Assembly (NCBI GenBank): GCA_018830285.1
Contig: JAHJSB010000015.1
Location: forward strand, 145,252-209,251
Origin: Alphaproteobacteria bacterium
GTDB taxonomy: Bacteria; Pseudomonadota; Alphaproteobacteria; Caulobacterales; Hyphomonadaceae
Reading direction: 5' to 3'
DNA: 64,000 bases
This document shows positions 26,766 to 36,994 of the stretch, in pieces. Below the pieces are notes generated by a model. That model ran no database searches. It was not told where the DNA came from and saw nothing but the letters and a program-made list of their open reading frames with translations. The position numbers were made by a program, and so were the translations under genes. Each line of letters starts with the position of its first letter. The first letter of the stretch is position 1.

Positions 26766-26792
26766 TTAGCAGTCCGGGCAGGTGAGTGCCAA
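26766..26792. promoter_or_regulatory. CIRCE operator (HrcA-binding site), slightly degenerate
   Basis: TTAGCAGTC, nine bases, then GAGTGCCAA. The consensus is TTAGCACTC-N9-GAGTGCTAA, so each arm carries one mismatch. Spacing and location between promoter and groES are typical. It predicts repression of groESL by HrcA. Confidence 0.88.
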
Positions 26793-26867
26793 AAAGCCTC
26801 CCCTCTCCCGGTGCCGACGCGACCCATTCAACCCCAGAACCTACGTAGAAAAGCGAGAGGCTCAATC

Positions 26868-27158
26868 ATGAAACTTCGTCCCCTCCACGACCGCGTCGTC
26901 GTGCGCCGCGTCAAGGAAGAAGAAAAGTCCAAAGGCGGGATCATCATTCCCGACACCGCCAAGGAAAAACCACAGGAAGGCGTTGTTGTCGCCGTAGGCG
27001 CAGGCCTGCTCGATGACGCCGGCAAGCGCATCCCGCTCGACGTGAAAGCGAAAGACCGCGTGCTTTTCGGCAAATGGTCCGGCACGGAAGTCACCGTCGA
27101 TGGCGAAGAGCTGCTCATCATGAAAGAGAGCGACATCATGGGCGTCCTGGCGAGCTAG
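26868..27158 (+). CDS. groES: Co-chaperonin GroES
   Basis: 96 residues, standard length. It starts [20 protein letters not shown] and has the mobile loop [19 protein letters not shown] and the C-terminal [19 protein letters not shown] ending (here [16 protein letters not shown]). It caps GroEL. GroEL is 57 bp downstream. CIRCE and promoter lie upstream. Confidence 0.98.
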   Translation: MKLRPLHDRVVVRRVKEEEKSKGGIIIPDTAKEKPQEGVVVAVGAGLLDDAGKRIPLDVKAKDRVLFGKWSGTEVTVDGEELLIMKESDIMGVLAS

Positions 27159-27209
27159 TCTCCCACCCCGTCGCAATTTCCTGAATTTTCAAACTATTCA
27201 AAGAGGTAA

Positions 27210-28856
<1,647 letters not shown>

Positions 28857-28887
28857 TCCAGGCGCCAAGCCAAGCAAAACGCAAAGG

Positions 28888-28916
28888 CGGCCCTCCGGAA
28901 ACGGGGGGCCGTTTTT
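28888..28916 (+). terminator. Rho-independent terminator of groESL
   Basis: CGGCCCTCC, loop GGAAAC, then GGGGGGCCG (one G-T pair) and TTTTT. It starts about 30 bp after the groEL stop. Confidence 0.88.
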
Positions 28917-29107
28917 CTTTGCCGACATGTTGCGATGCGGCGATGCCATTGCGGTTTCGGCGTCTGCTCAAGCGCTCCGGGACAAGACGCGAGACAATTG
29001 GAAAGATTCATTCCATAGTTGGGCCGCTACATGTTTCGTGGGGGGACACGCGTGGGACAGTTTCAATTCACAGCGCGTAGCGTCCCTGCATCTGAGGCGA
29101 TGGCGGC

Positions 29108-29761
29108 ATGAAGTTGCCGAGATTCCTAGCGCGGTTCCGGTCGTCCGGCGCTGCCGTTGAACCGGTCCCTGAACCGGAGATCGTGGCGCCGCCGGTTGAG
29201 GCTGCCCCTGCCCGCAGCCGCACAGAGCAACTGAACCAGTGGCTGGCGCTAGGCGCGAATATCGGCGTGCTGCTGGGCCTGATCATCCTGATCGTGGAAG
29301 TGCGCCAGAACGCGGCCCTGTCCCGTGCCGCGATGGAACAGCAGAAGAATGATGTCCTCGCCGAGATCGAGTTCAATATCGCCAAGCCGGAGATTTCCGA
29401 GGTCTGGATCAAATCAATTCGGCACCCGGAAGACCTGACGGAACCGGAGATGCGGACAATGGACGCCATCCTGGTCGCACTGATGCTGCAATGGGACCAT
29501 CGCTTCCAGATGGAGTCGGCTGGACTGGCGAGCCGGGCAGATGCCCGTCAGCACGTGCTCAACTCGGCACGCTACTATTTTGGTAGTCGCTTTGCCAAGC
29601 ACTGGTGGTCGCTTCAGGCGCCCGGCTGGGAAGGCACGCCCATGATGGAAGTGGCCGGCCCGATTGTCGAAGCGACCGACGAGAACTTCCTCGCCGACTA
29701 TCTCGACAAACTCAAACTGGCCCCTCCGGAAACATCCACTGCACCGGAACCCGCGCGATGA
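29108..29761 (+). CDS. Single-TM protein heading the paralogue array
   Basis: 217 residues. There is a Pro/Ala/Glu-rich N-terminus, then one TM helix (about residues 45-64, WLALGANIGVLLGLIILIVE) followed by VRQNAALSRAAMEQQKNDV and a soluble helical C-terminal domain. It is not clearly homologous to the seven following genes: it lacks the MILRR anchor and has no cysteine, whereas each of those has two. Its stop overlaps the next start as ATGA, so it belongs to the same operon. Not assigned to a known function. Confidence 0.7.
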   Translation: MKLPRFLARFRSSGAAVEPVPEPEIVAPPVEAAPARSRTEQLNQWLALGANIGVLLGLIILIVEVRQNAALSRAAMEQQKNDVLAEIEFNIAKPEISEVWIKSIRHPEDLTEPEMRTMDAILVALMLQWDHRFQMESAGLASRADARQHVLNSARYYFGSRFAKHWWSLQAPGWEGTPMMEVAGPIVEATDENFLADYLDKLKLAPPETSTAPEPAR

Positions 29762-30540
29762 TCCTGCGACGTGTCATCTCCCATTTCAAGAAACAGGAAT
29801 GGACCGCGATCGGGCTCGATTTCCTGATCGTCGTTGTCGGCGTGTTTGTGGGTCTGCAAGTTTCAAACTGGAACGAGGGGCGCGCCGTCGACCAGCAATC
29901 CGCGCTGTTTACCGAACGGTTGACCGCCGACCTTCTTGAGGAAGCATGGAATTTCCAGTTCCTGGTCGGCTATTATGACGACGTCCTCACGCATGCGAAC
30001 AAGGCGCTCGCAATCCTCGAAAACGAAAGCCCTGCGTCCGACGAATCGTTGCTGATCAGCGCCTATAGGGCGACCCAATACAATGAGGCCTTTCGGCGCC
30101 GCGCGACGTATGACGAGCTGACCTCAACCGGCAACATTGGCCTCATTCGCGATCAGACGCTGCGATTGACGGCAATGCGCATCTATACCGCCCCGGTGTT
30201 CGACGACCTCGCCAATGAAGGGGTCGCGTCTCGCTACCGGGAAGCGTTTCGCATGATTGTTCCGATCCACGTCCAGAACGCGCTTGCTGCAAACTGCGGC
30301 GACCGCATCATCACTACCGGCGACTTCAACTCTATCGTGGATGCCCTCGATTACGCATGCGAGACGGGACTGCCGCCGCAATCCATTGCCGATGCGGCAA
30401 GCAATTTGCGGTCTGACAAAACGCTTGTTCCGTTGCTGCGCCTGCGGATCGCCAACATACAAACCGTGGCGGGCAATCTGACCACCTACAACCCGGATAT
30501 CGCGTCAGGGCTTGAGGCCGTCATGGAGACCAGCCAATGA
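29758..30540 (+). CDS. DUF6090-like anchored protein, array member 1
   Basis: 260 residues. The anchor MILRRVISHFKKQEWTAIGL continues into a TM (about 18-36) and ends in QVSNWN. The soluble part carries the motif YDELTSTGNIGLIRD, which recurs in the other members, and its only two cysteines in NCGDR and DYACE. The basic N-terminus suggests N-in topology, with the 220-residue domain in the periplasm. The nearest resemblance I recall is to DUF6090-type proteins, whose function is unknown. The whole length resembles member 2. ATGA overlaps at both ends. Confidence 0.78.
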   Translation: MILRRVISHFKKQEWTAIGLDFLIVVVGVFVGLQVSNWNEGRAVDQQSALFTERLTADLLEEAWNFQFLVGYYDDVLTHANKALAILENESPASDESLLISAYRATQYNEAFRRRATYDELTSTGNIGLIRDQTLRLTAMRIYTAPVFDDLANEGVASRYREAFRMIVPIHVQNALAANCGDRIITTGDFNSIVDALDYACETGLPPQSIADAASNLRSDKTLVPLLRLRIANIQTVAGNLTTYNPDIASGLEAVMETSQ

Positions 30541-31319
30541 TCCTGCGCCGCGTTATCAAGCATGTCCAAAATCAGGAATGGACGGCCATTGCGATCGACT
30601 TCCTGATCGTTGTTGTCGGTGTATTCGTTGGTTTGCAGGTGTCAAACTGGAACGCGGCGGTTCAGGAGCGTGCCCGCGCCGCGGTCTATTCCGAAAGGTT
30701 GAAGGCGGAACTGCGAGCTGAACTTGAATACGCAACCGCTCTTCTCGAATACAATACTGTTGCGTCCAGAGCGGGCGATGCGGCCTATCTGGGGCTATCG
30801 GGAAAGGCGGCAATGGATGATGAGACCATTCTGATCAACGCTTACCGCGCGAGCCAGTACAACTGGTATGAACGCCGACGGGCGGCCTTTGACGAGATCG
30901 TGGCATCGGGTTCACTAGCGCTGATTTCCGATGTTGGCCTGCGCGAAACCGCTATTGGCATTTACAACACACCGGTCTTTTCCATCATCCTCTCAGAGGG
31001 ACAGGCGTCCCGCTATCGGGACCTGTTCCGCATGGCGATTGAGCCGTCATTGCACCATGACCTCAGCAAGAATTGCGGCGACAAGGAGTATGACAGCCAT
31101 GGCGCAGCTGTCGGGCTTCTCACGATGGACTATCCCTGTACACTCACTGTCAGCCCGGAAGAGATGACGGAAGGCGTTCTGGCCCTTCGGAGTGACCCCG
31201 AGGTCGCAAGAGCCCTGAAACTGCGTAACGCCCAGGTGTCAGGCAGGACGTATGACCTTGAAGCGACGATAAGGACATTCGGGCTGAAAAAGCTGTTCGA
31301 AGGGGACATCACGCCATGA
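30537..31319 (+). CDS. DUF6090-like anchored protein, array member 2
   Basis: 260 residues. The anchor MILRRVIKHVQNQEWTAIAI is followed by a TM and QVSNWN. It is similar to member 1 through the body (RRRAAFDEIVASGSLALISD; IYNTPVF; ASRYRDLFRM) and has the same cysteine pair, NCGDK and DYPCT, in equivalent positions. The two genes are therefore a recent or functionally constrained duplicate pair. ATGA overlaps on both sides. Function unknown. Confidence 0.78.
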   Translation: MILRRVIKHVQNQEWTAIAIDFLIVVVGVFVGLQVSNWNAAVQERARAAVYSERLKAELRAELEYATALLEYNTVASRAGDAAYLGLSGKAAMDDETILINAYRASQYNWYERRRAAFDEIVASGSLALISDVGLRETAIGIYNTPVFSIILSEGQASRYRDLFRMAIEPSLHHDLSKNCGDKEYDSHGAAVGLLTMDYPCTLTVSPEEMTEGVLALRSDPEVARALKLRNAQVSGRTYDLEATIRTFGLKKLFEGDITP

Positions 31320-32014
31320 TCCTCCGCCGCGTCATCGCCCATGTGAAAAACCAGGAATGGACCGCCATCGCGATTGATTTCCTGATCGTCGTGCTCGGCG
31401 TCTTTGTCGCCACGCAGGTGACCAATTGGAATGCGGAGCGGGCCGCCCACGCCCGGCGCGAGCAGATCGTGGAAGCATTGGTCGCTGACCTGCAGGACGC
31501 GGGTGACGTGCAGACACGGTTCATGTCCACCATCGATACCGGCGTCGCGGAATGGCAGGCGGCCTTTGACGCCGGAAAGCGTCCGCCGCCCTACTATTTC
31601 CGGATATCAGGCTCCGACACGGGTCCGAAGACCTGGCAAACCGTGCAGCAGATGCCGCTGTCTGACATGTTCGATCCGGTGACGATCTTCGATCTCTCGT
31701 TCTACTATGCCGAACTTGACGGCGTTGGCGTGAAATACGTCCGCTACGCCACGTTCGTCGAGAACGAAATCCTGCCCAACCTGAAGCGGGACCCGACGGT
31801 CTTTTACGTCGACGACCAGTCGGCGCTGAAACCGGAATTTGCCGCGAACGCCGACAGGCTGGTGGATTTCCGCAACGACTCGGCGCGTCTCGGTCGCTGG
31901 ACGCAATGCCTCGTCTACCGGCTCGAGGCCGACACGACGTTCACCGAAAATTGCGTCCGCTCAGATTTTGCCCTCGAAGGCATGACGCCTTCTCTGGAGG
32001 CTGAAGCCCCATGA
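31316..32014 (+). CDS. DUF6090-like anchored protein, array member 3
   Basis: 232 residues, the shortest of the seven. The anchor is MILRRVIAHVKNQEWTAIAI, TM, QVTNWN. The soluble domain is the most divergent: the E-x3-SG-x-L motif is replaced by IFDLSFYYAELDGVGVKYVR, and the two cysteines (TQCLVY, ENCVRS) are both near the C-terminus and only about 15 residues apart. The anchor matches members 1-2 at the protein level, not 4-7. ATGA overlaps. Confidence 0.75.
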   Translation: MILRRVIAHVKNQEWTAIAIDFLIVVLGVFVATQVTNWNAERAAHARREQIVEALVADLQDAGDVQTRFMSTIDTGVAEWQAAFDAGKRPPPYYFRISGSDTGPKTWQTVQQMPLSDMFDPVTIFDLSFYYAELDGVGVKYVRYATFVENEILPNLKRDPTVFYVDDQSALKPEFAANADRLVDFRNDSARLGRWTQCLVYRLEADTTFTENCVRSDFALEGMTPSLEAEAP

Positions 32015-32745
32015 TCCTCCGCCGCCTGACAGACGCCTTTCGCAAGCAGGACTGGTTCACCGTCGCGGTAGAGACGCTAATCGTGGTGCTCGGTGTGTTC
32101 CTCGGTCTGCAGGTCCAAAACTGGACAAGCGAACACGGGCGGCGTCAGCTTGAGGCAAGCTATACTGTCCGCCTGCACGAGGAAGTTGTAAGTTTGCAGG
32201 GCCTGCGGGATTCTCTTCTGTCGTTTCGTGACACATGGGCGGAAGGTTTCCGGTCTGCAGCAAGCGTCATCTTTGAGGAAGACGATCGCGACCTGACGCC
32301 TCAAGAGTGTGAGGCGATCGTCTATTCATACATTGTCACCAATCCGACCGATGACCTCGCCTCGCTGATCGAGTTGCAAGGGTCGGGGCAGCTCTCTCTG
32401 TTTCGCAATAAGCGGGTGTCGGAGGCGTTGAGCAATTATTTGCTGGTACGCTCGCGGGTGCGTGATGCAGGAGAAGGGGTGGCCCGCTCGACTACTAACT
32501 TGTCAGGAAAATATCCAAGTCTGGTCTCCATTGTCTCATCCTCGTCCGGCCCCGGTGTTGCATCCGAGTATGCCTGTGATTTAGAGGCGATGCGCGCCGA
32601 CCAAGCCTTTCTGAATGATTTCGAAACGACGAAAAATAGCTACCTGAGCCATGCGACGAACAATAAGACCGTCAATGAGAGCCTCGCCGACCTGCACAGG
32701 GTTTTGGAGGACGTTTTAGGTATCGCGCATGAGGAAACGCCATGA
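32011..32745 (+). CDS. DUF6090-like anchored protein, array member 4
   Basis: 244 residues. It is the first member with the second anchor type, MILRRLTDAFRKQDWFTVAV, TM, QVQNWT. The soluble domain has LIELQGSGQLSLFRNKRV, the shared motif, and two cysteines (QECEAI, YACDLE). Apart from the anchor it is not clearly alignable with members 5-7. The first about 111 nucleotides are almost identical to those of member 5. Confidence 0.76.
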   Translation: MILRRLTDAFRKQDWFTVAVETLIVVLGVFLGLQVQNWTSEHGRRQLEASYTVRLHEEVVSLQGLRDSLLSFRDTWAEGFRSAASVIFEEDDRDLTPQECEAIVYSYIVTNPTDDLASLIELQGSGQLSLFRNKRVSEALSNYLLVRSRVRDAGEGVARSTTNLSGKYPSLVSIVSSSSGPGVASEYACDLEAMRADQAFLNDFETTKNSYLSHATNNKTVNESLADLHRVLEDVLGIAHEETP

Positions 32746-33533
32746 TCCTCCGCCGCCTGACAGACGCCTTTCGCAAGCAGGACTGGTTCACCGTCGCGGT
32801 CGAGACGCTGATCGTGGTGCTCGGTGTGTTCCTCGGCCTGCAGGTCAATAACTGGAATGTGGCGCGCGTCATGCGCACAGACGAAGCGGACTTGCTGTCG
32901 CGTATGATCGTCGAGGCTGAAGACGCGCGCGGCGACATGGCGGATTATCTCTCCTTGAATACCCTGATCCTGACAGATGCGAAGAGTCTGGCGGTCCGCC
33001 TCAGCGATAAGGAGGATTGTCTCGCCATGGATGACGGGATGAAGGCCTTGATCCTGGGAGTGGGTGACTTCCCACCGCCCCGGTTTTCGCTGGCGTCCGC
33101 CAATGAGGCGCTGGAGACCGGCCGGCTCTCCCTGATCAAGTCGCCTGAGATACGCAACGGCGTGCGCGACATGGCTGATCAGATGACTTTTATCGATCGC
33201 CAGTGGCAGCGCTACATCCGGATCAAACAGGATGCCGAGCAGGCCGCCTATGGAGCAGCAGGACTCGGCCTGACGAGCGAACAAGACCTGGACGCAAGGC
33301 CTGGTATGGCAATGTGGAGCGGCCTGGACCAATACCGGATACAGACACCGGAAGGCATTTGCGGGAATGCGGAAATCATTGCGCTCGCCTCGAATGCCAC
33401 AATCACCCAGCACTTGTACACAATCTATGTCGGGCAGGTTTCGACAAAGCTCGACGCGTATGCGGCGAGTCTGGCCACATATTCGGAAGACGGACGACAA
33501 CTGATTCAGGCCACCGCGGAACAGGTCGAATGA
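32742..33533 (+). CDS. DUF6090-like anchored protein, array member 5
   Basis: 263 residues, the longest. The anchor MILRRLTDAFRKQDWFTVAV matches member 4 in protein and nearly in DNA; TM; QVNNWN. In the soluble part ANEALETGRLSLIKSPEI is the shared motif, and the two cysteines are in EDCLAM and GICGNAE. The overlap with the next gene is ATGA. Function unknown. Confidence 0.76.
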   Translation: MILRRLTDAFRKQDWFTVAVETLIVVLGVFLGLQVNNWNVARVMRTDEADLLSRMIVEAEDARGDMADYLSLNTLILTDAKSLAVRLSDKEDCLAMDDGMKALILGVGDFPPPRFSLASANEALETGRLSLIKSPEIRNGVRDMADQMTFIDRQWQRYIRIKQDAEQAAYGAAGLGLTSEQDLDARPGMAMWSGLDQYRIQTPEGICGNAEIIALASNATITQHLYTIYVGQVSTKLDAYAASLATYSEDGRQLIQATAEQVE

Positions 33534-34300
33534 TCCTCCGCCGTCTCACCAATGCCTTCCGCAAGCAGGACTGGTTCACCGTCGCGGTGGAAACCCTGAT
33601 CGTCGTGCTCGGCGTGTTTCTCGGCCTTCAAGTCAATAACTGGAACGCAGACCGCACGGCACGATCCGCCGAGCGCACGACGCTGATCCGGCTGCATGAG
33701 GATTTCGAGGAAAGTATTGCGGGCCAGAGCCGCGACATCCACTTCCTGGAACAGCAACTTGGCGATCAGGCGCTGATACTCAAATCGCTGGACGCATGCG
33801 CCGTCGCGCCGGAGGATGACATGGCGTTCCAGCGTGGCATCGCAACGCTCGGCTGGATAAATCCGCCGCGTCTTTACCGCCGGACAATTGACGAAGTCAC
33901 CGCGTCGGGCAGCACCGACATCATCAGCAACCCCAAAGTCGCCGAAGAACTTGCCCGCATTATCGCGCTTGTTGAGTGGCGCGCGACTTGGTTCGATCGA
34001 ACAATAATGGTGATGGACAACTATCGGCAAAAGGTGGACCCCCACATTCGCTACCAGATGGATCGGACGATTGATAACCCGTTCGTTGCAAACCAGCGGG
34101 GCGGCGTGGCCTACAATATTGAATTACTGTGCAAAGACACCGGGCTTGCGAACGCCATTTCGGCGGTCAGCTATGCGACAGCCGAACGCCTTGAGGCCTA
34201 TCGCCCGATACTGGAGGCCTATGTGGACTTCTCCCCCCTTGTCGCGGCTGAACTGAATAGCCGATGGGGCATCAAAGTATCGCAAGAGGCCGCAAAATGA
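33530..34300 (+). CDS. DUF6090-like anchored protein, array member 6
   Basis: 256 residues. The start is the ATG overlapping the preceding stop; the frame is open further upstream but only inside member 5. Anchor MILRRLTNAFRKQDWFTVAV, TM, QVNNWN. It is closely related to member 7 over the whole length (RLHEDFEESIAGQSRD; DACAVAPEDDMAFQRG; NPPRLYRRTIDEV). The cysteines are in DACAVA and LLCKD. Confidence 0.78.
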   Translation: MILRRLTNAFRKQDWFTVAVETLIVVLGVFLGLQVNNWNADRTARSAERTTLIRLHEDFEESIAGQSRDIHFLEQQLGDQALILKSLDACAVAPEDDMAFQRGIATLGWINPPRLYRRTIDEVTASGSTDIISNPKVAEELARIIALVEWRATWFDRTIMVMDNYRQKVDPHIRYQMDRTIDNPFVANQRGGVAYNIELLCKDTGLANAISAVSYATAERLEAYRPILEAYVDFSPLVAAELNSRWGIKVSQEAAK

Positions 34301-35031
34301 TCCTCCGCCGCATCACTGACGCTTTCCGCAAGCAGGACTGGTTCACCGTCGCGGTGGAAACGCTGATCGTGGTGTTGGGTGTGTTCCTTGGTCTTCAGGT
34401 CAACAACTGGAACGCGGCGCGAATTGAGCAGGCGCAGGAGCAGGAATACCTCATCCGGCTGCATGAGGATTTCGCCGAGAGCGTGGCGGGTCAGTCGCGG
34501 GATGTCAGGTTCCTTGACCAGCAGCTGTCCGATCAGGCCGTGGTTCTGAAGTCGCTGAAGGCTTGCGCGGTGGCGCCAGAGGACTCAGAGGCGTTCCAGC
34601 GCGGCGTGAACACGCTCGGCTATATCAACCCGCCGCGCATTTTTAGGCGGACGGTCGACGAGATGGCCGCTGCGGGCACGATCGACATCATCCGCAATGA
34701 CAGGATCAAGGAAGAGATGGCCCGTATCATCGCTCTGGTCGAATGGCGTGGCGCCGGTTTTGACCAGGTCTCGCGCCAGGTTGAGCACTATCGCTTCATC
34801 ATCGAAGAGCAGGTGCAGTATGATTTGACCCGGACATATGCCGACCCATTCCTCGGAGATTTCGTCGGTGTGGTTTTTGATATCGAGACACTCTGCGAAA
34901 ATCCACTAACGGCCTCGGCCGTATCGGCGATCAGCTATACGACACGGGAACGCCAGCGCGCGTATCGCCCCATACTGGAACAGTACGAGGGCTTCCTGCC
35001 TGAGCTCGAATCCGAGATCGGCAAGCGTTGA
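34297..35031 (+). CDS. DUF6090-like anchored protein, array member 7
   Basis: 244 residues from the ATG overlapping the stop of member 6. Anchor MILRRITDAFRKQDWFTVAV, TM, QVNNWN. It is the closest relative of member 6: RLHEDFAESVAGQSRD, KACAVAPEDSEAFQRG, VDEMAAAGTIDIIRND and RQRAYRPILEQYE. The two cysteines are in KACAVA and TLCEN. It is the last gene of the array; 89 bp separate it from the TolB-like/TPR gene. Confidence 0.78.
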   Translation: MILRRITDAFRKQDWFTVAVETLIVVLGVFLGLQVNNWNAARIEQAQEQEYLIRLHEDFAESVAGQSRDVRFLDQQLSDQAVVLKSLKACAVAPEDSEAFQRGVNTLGYINPPRIFRRTVDEMAAAGTIDIIRNDRIKEEMARIIALVEWRGAGFDQVSRQVEHYRFIIEEQVQYDLTRTYADPFLGDFVGVVFDIETLCENPLTASAVSAISYTTRERQRAYRPILEQYEGFLPELESEIGKR

Positions 35032-35120
35032 GATGAAGGCGTTGCGGGCTTGTGGGAGCCCCTACCCCTTTATGTTGCTTTCGATCCCAAGCATGCTACG
35101 CCATAAAGGCTAAGCACGCG

Positions 35121-36989
35121 GTGACTATATTGAACCAATTCTTTCGCGAACTGCGCCGCCGGAATGTGTTCCGGGTGGCGGGCGTCTACGCGGTTGTCGG
35201 CTGGCTGCTGATCCAGATTGGCGTGGCCACCTTACCGACGTTCGAGGCACCAGCCTGGGTCTTGAAAGTCTTCATTGCGCTGATCATGACTGGCCTGCCG
35301 ATCGCGATCATCTTCGCTTGGGCCTTCGAGATGACGCCCGAGGGCATCAAGCCAACCATGGCGGTAGCCGACGGCGAAAGCATCACGCAGAGCACGGGCC
35401 GAAAGCTCGACTATGTGATTATCGCGGGTCTGGCGCTGGTTGCCGTAATGATCATCGGGGACCGGCTGGTACCGGAAGCGGGTAGAGCTGCAGGTGCAGC
35501 GGCAAGCCGGGCCGTCGGCACTGGGGCTTCCGTCGCTGTCCTGCCGTTCATCGACCTCTCGCCCGACGGGGATCAGGAATACTTTTCCGATGGTATTTCC
35601 GAGGAGATCCTGAACGTCCTCGTCCGTATCCCGAAGCTGAAAGTGGCCGGGCGCACATCCAGCTTTTCTTTCAAAGGCAAGAACGAAGACCTCCGCGAGA
35701 TTGGCGGCCAGCTCGGCGTCGATCATGTGCTGGAGGGAAGCGTGCGCAAGTCAGGCACGAAATTGCGCATTACGGCCCAGCTGATCCGCTCGTCTGACGG
35801 TTTCCATATGTGGTCGGAGACCTATGACCGCGAATTGACGGACGTGTTCGACATTCAGGACGACATTGCGAAGGCTGTTGCTGGCGAACTCGCGTTGTCA
35901 CTGGGCCTCAAATCAGGCGAGTCGCTGGTTGTCGACCGGACGAATGACATTGAAGCCTACGAGAAATACCTGAAGGCACGCCAGCTCTACATTGCGCGTG
36001 GCCAGGACAATCTCGATGCCGCCTTGTTGCTGTTGCACGAGGTCACGGCGCGCGATCCCGGATTTGCGCCTGCCTGGGCACTGATCGGTAATACCTATGT
36101 CGTCTACGAAGCCTACCAGCCGGGCTATCCGCCAGATGGCGATTGGCAGCAGTGGCGCGCGATCGGGCTTGCGGCCTCGGAACGGGCGATTGCCCTCGAT
36201 CCGGGCAATGCCGAAGCTCATATAAGCCGTGCATCGCTTATGCTCTATTCAGGCGACCTGATCTCAGGCGCAGCAGAGCTGGACAAGGCGGTTGACCTTG
36301 CCGCTGACAACGCGGCTGTCCTAGACCTCGGGGCGCAAATGCTGTTAGCCTTAGGGTATCGCCAAGAAGCCAGAAGCCTTGCGCACCGAGCGGTCGGGAT
36401 TGATCCGTTGGTGTCCATCTACCGGAACACGCTCGGCAATACGATGGCCTTTGGCGGCGCAAGTCCGGACGTGCCCGATCCGTCGGCAGAAGCACTGAGA
36501 CAATATGCAAAAGTCCGGGAGATCGGCCCTGACATGATCTACGGCTACATGAATGCCTATCGAACCTTGTTGAAGGACGGGCGGTTAGACGAAGCCGAGG
36601 CGATGTTCCAGATGGCAGTTGACAGGGGGCTGGTACCGCCCGAAGCGCTGGCGGATGTGAAGTCGGCCCTGTCCGCCGCCAGGCAGGACGAAGCGGGCGC
36701 GCCAGCGCTTCGCGCCATGTTTGCGGCGAACCCGAATACGCAAGGCACGATCACCATTGTGCTGAAAGACCCGGACCTGACGATTGCCTTGATGCAACCT
36801 GTCTGGGACGAAGCATACCAGAGCGAACCAGTGCTTTTCCTCCTCAGGCCCGCCAGCATATACCAGCACCCGACTTGGAAAGCGGAGGTGCGCAAGCAAG
36901 GCGTCCTCGCCCTCTGGAAATCGCGCGGCTTTCCCGACTGGTGCAAACCAGTCGGGGCCGACGATTTCGTGTGCAATAGCGGGGAATAG
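35121..36989 (+). CDS. Membrane TolB-like / TPR protein
   Basis: 622 residues from a GTG with AAAGG 11 bp upstream; in-frame codons upstream do not look coding. A basic FFRELRRRNVFRVAGVYAVV precedes two TM helices (about 20-40 and 50-70), and a third lies at about 100-116 (VIIAGLALVAVMIIGD). Then comes the FlgO/TolB-like domain: SVAVLPFIDLSPDGDQEYFS, DGISEEILNVL, GVDHVLEGSVRKSG, MWSETYDREL. TPR-like helical repeats fill 270-560. Such proteins often regulate through cytoplasmic or periplasmic partners, but this one has no CadC HTH or cyclase domain. It directly follows the paralogue array on the same strand. Confidence 0.78.
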   Translation: MTILNQFFRELRRRNVFRVAGVYAVVGWLLIQIGVATLPTFEAPAWVLKVFIALIMTGLPIAIIFAWAFEMTPEGIKPTMAVADGESITQSTGRKLDYVIIAGLALVAVMIIGDRLVPEAGRAAGAAASRAVGTGASVAVLPFIDLSPDGDQEYFSDGISEEILNVLVRIPKLKVAGRTSSFSFKGKNEDLREIGGQLGVDHVLEGSVRKSGTKLRITAQLIRSSDGFHMWSETYDRELTDVFDIQDDIAKAVAGELALSLGLKSGESLVVDRTNDIEAYEKYLKARQLYIARGQDNLDAALLLLHEVTARDPGFAPAWALIGNTYVVYEAYQPGYPPDGDWQQWRAIGLAASERAIALDPGNAEAHISRASLMLYSGDLISGAAELDKAVDLAADNAAVLDLGAQMLLALGYRQEARSLAHRAVGIDPLVSIYRNTLGNTMAFGGASPDVPDPSAEALRQYAKVREIGPDMIYGYMNAYRTLLKDGRLDEAEAMFQMAVDRGLVPPEALADVKSALSAARQDEAGAPALRAMFAANPNTQGTITIVLKDPDLTIALMQPVWDEAYQSEPVLFLLRPASIYQHPTWKAEVRKQGVLALWKSRGFPDWCKPVGADDFVCNSGE

Positions 36990-36994
36990 CCCGC

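Larger units (their letters stand above)
32011..34406 (+). repeat. Near-identical 5' gene segments in array members 4-7
   Basis: Four copies of about 110 bp open the genes at 32011, 32742, 33530 and 34297. The core CGCAAGCAGGACTGGTTCAC and the following CGTCGCGGT are identical in all four, and copies 4 and 5 differ at only about five positions. The DNA after each copy diverges sharply. Copies at 29758, 30537 and 31316 are related but less alike. This pattern suggests gene conversion or duplication that keeps the anchor constant. Confidence 0.8.

Noticed and set aside
29758..35031. CRISPR-like or VNTR interpretation of the regular repeats
   Set aside because: The repeats are 5' ends of genes spaced 700-790 bp apart, not short repeats with uniform spacers.
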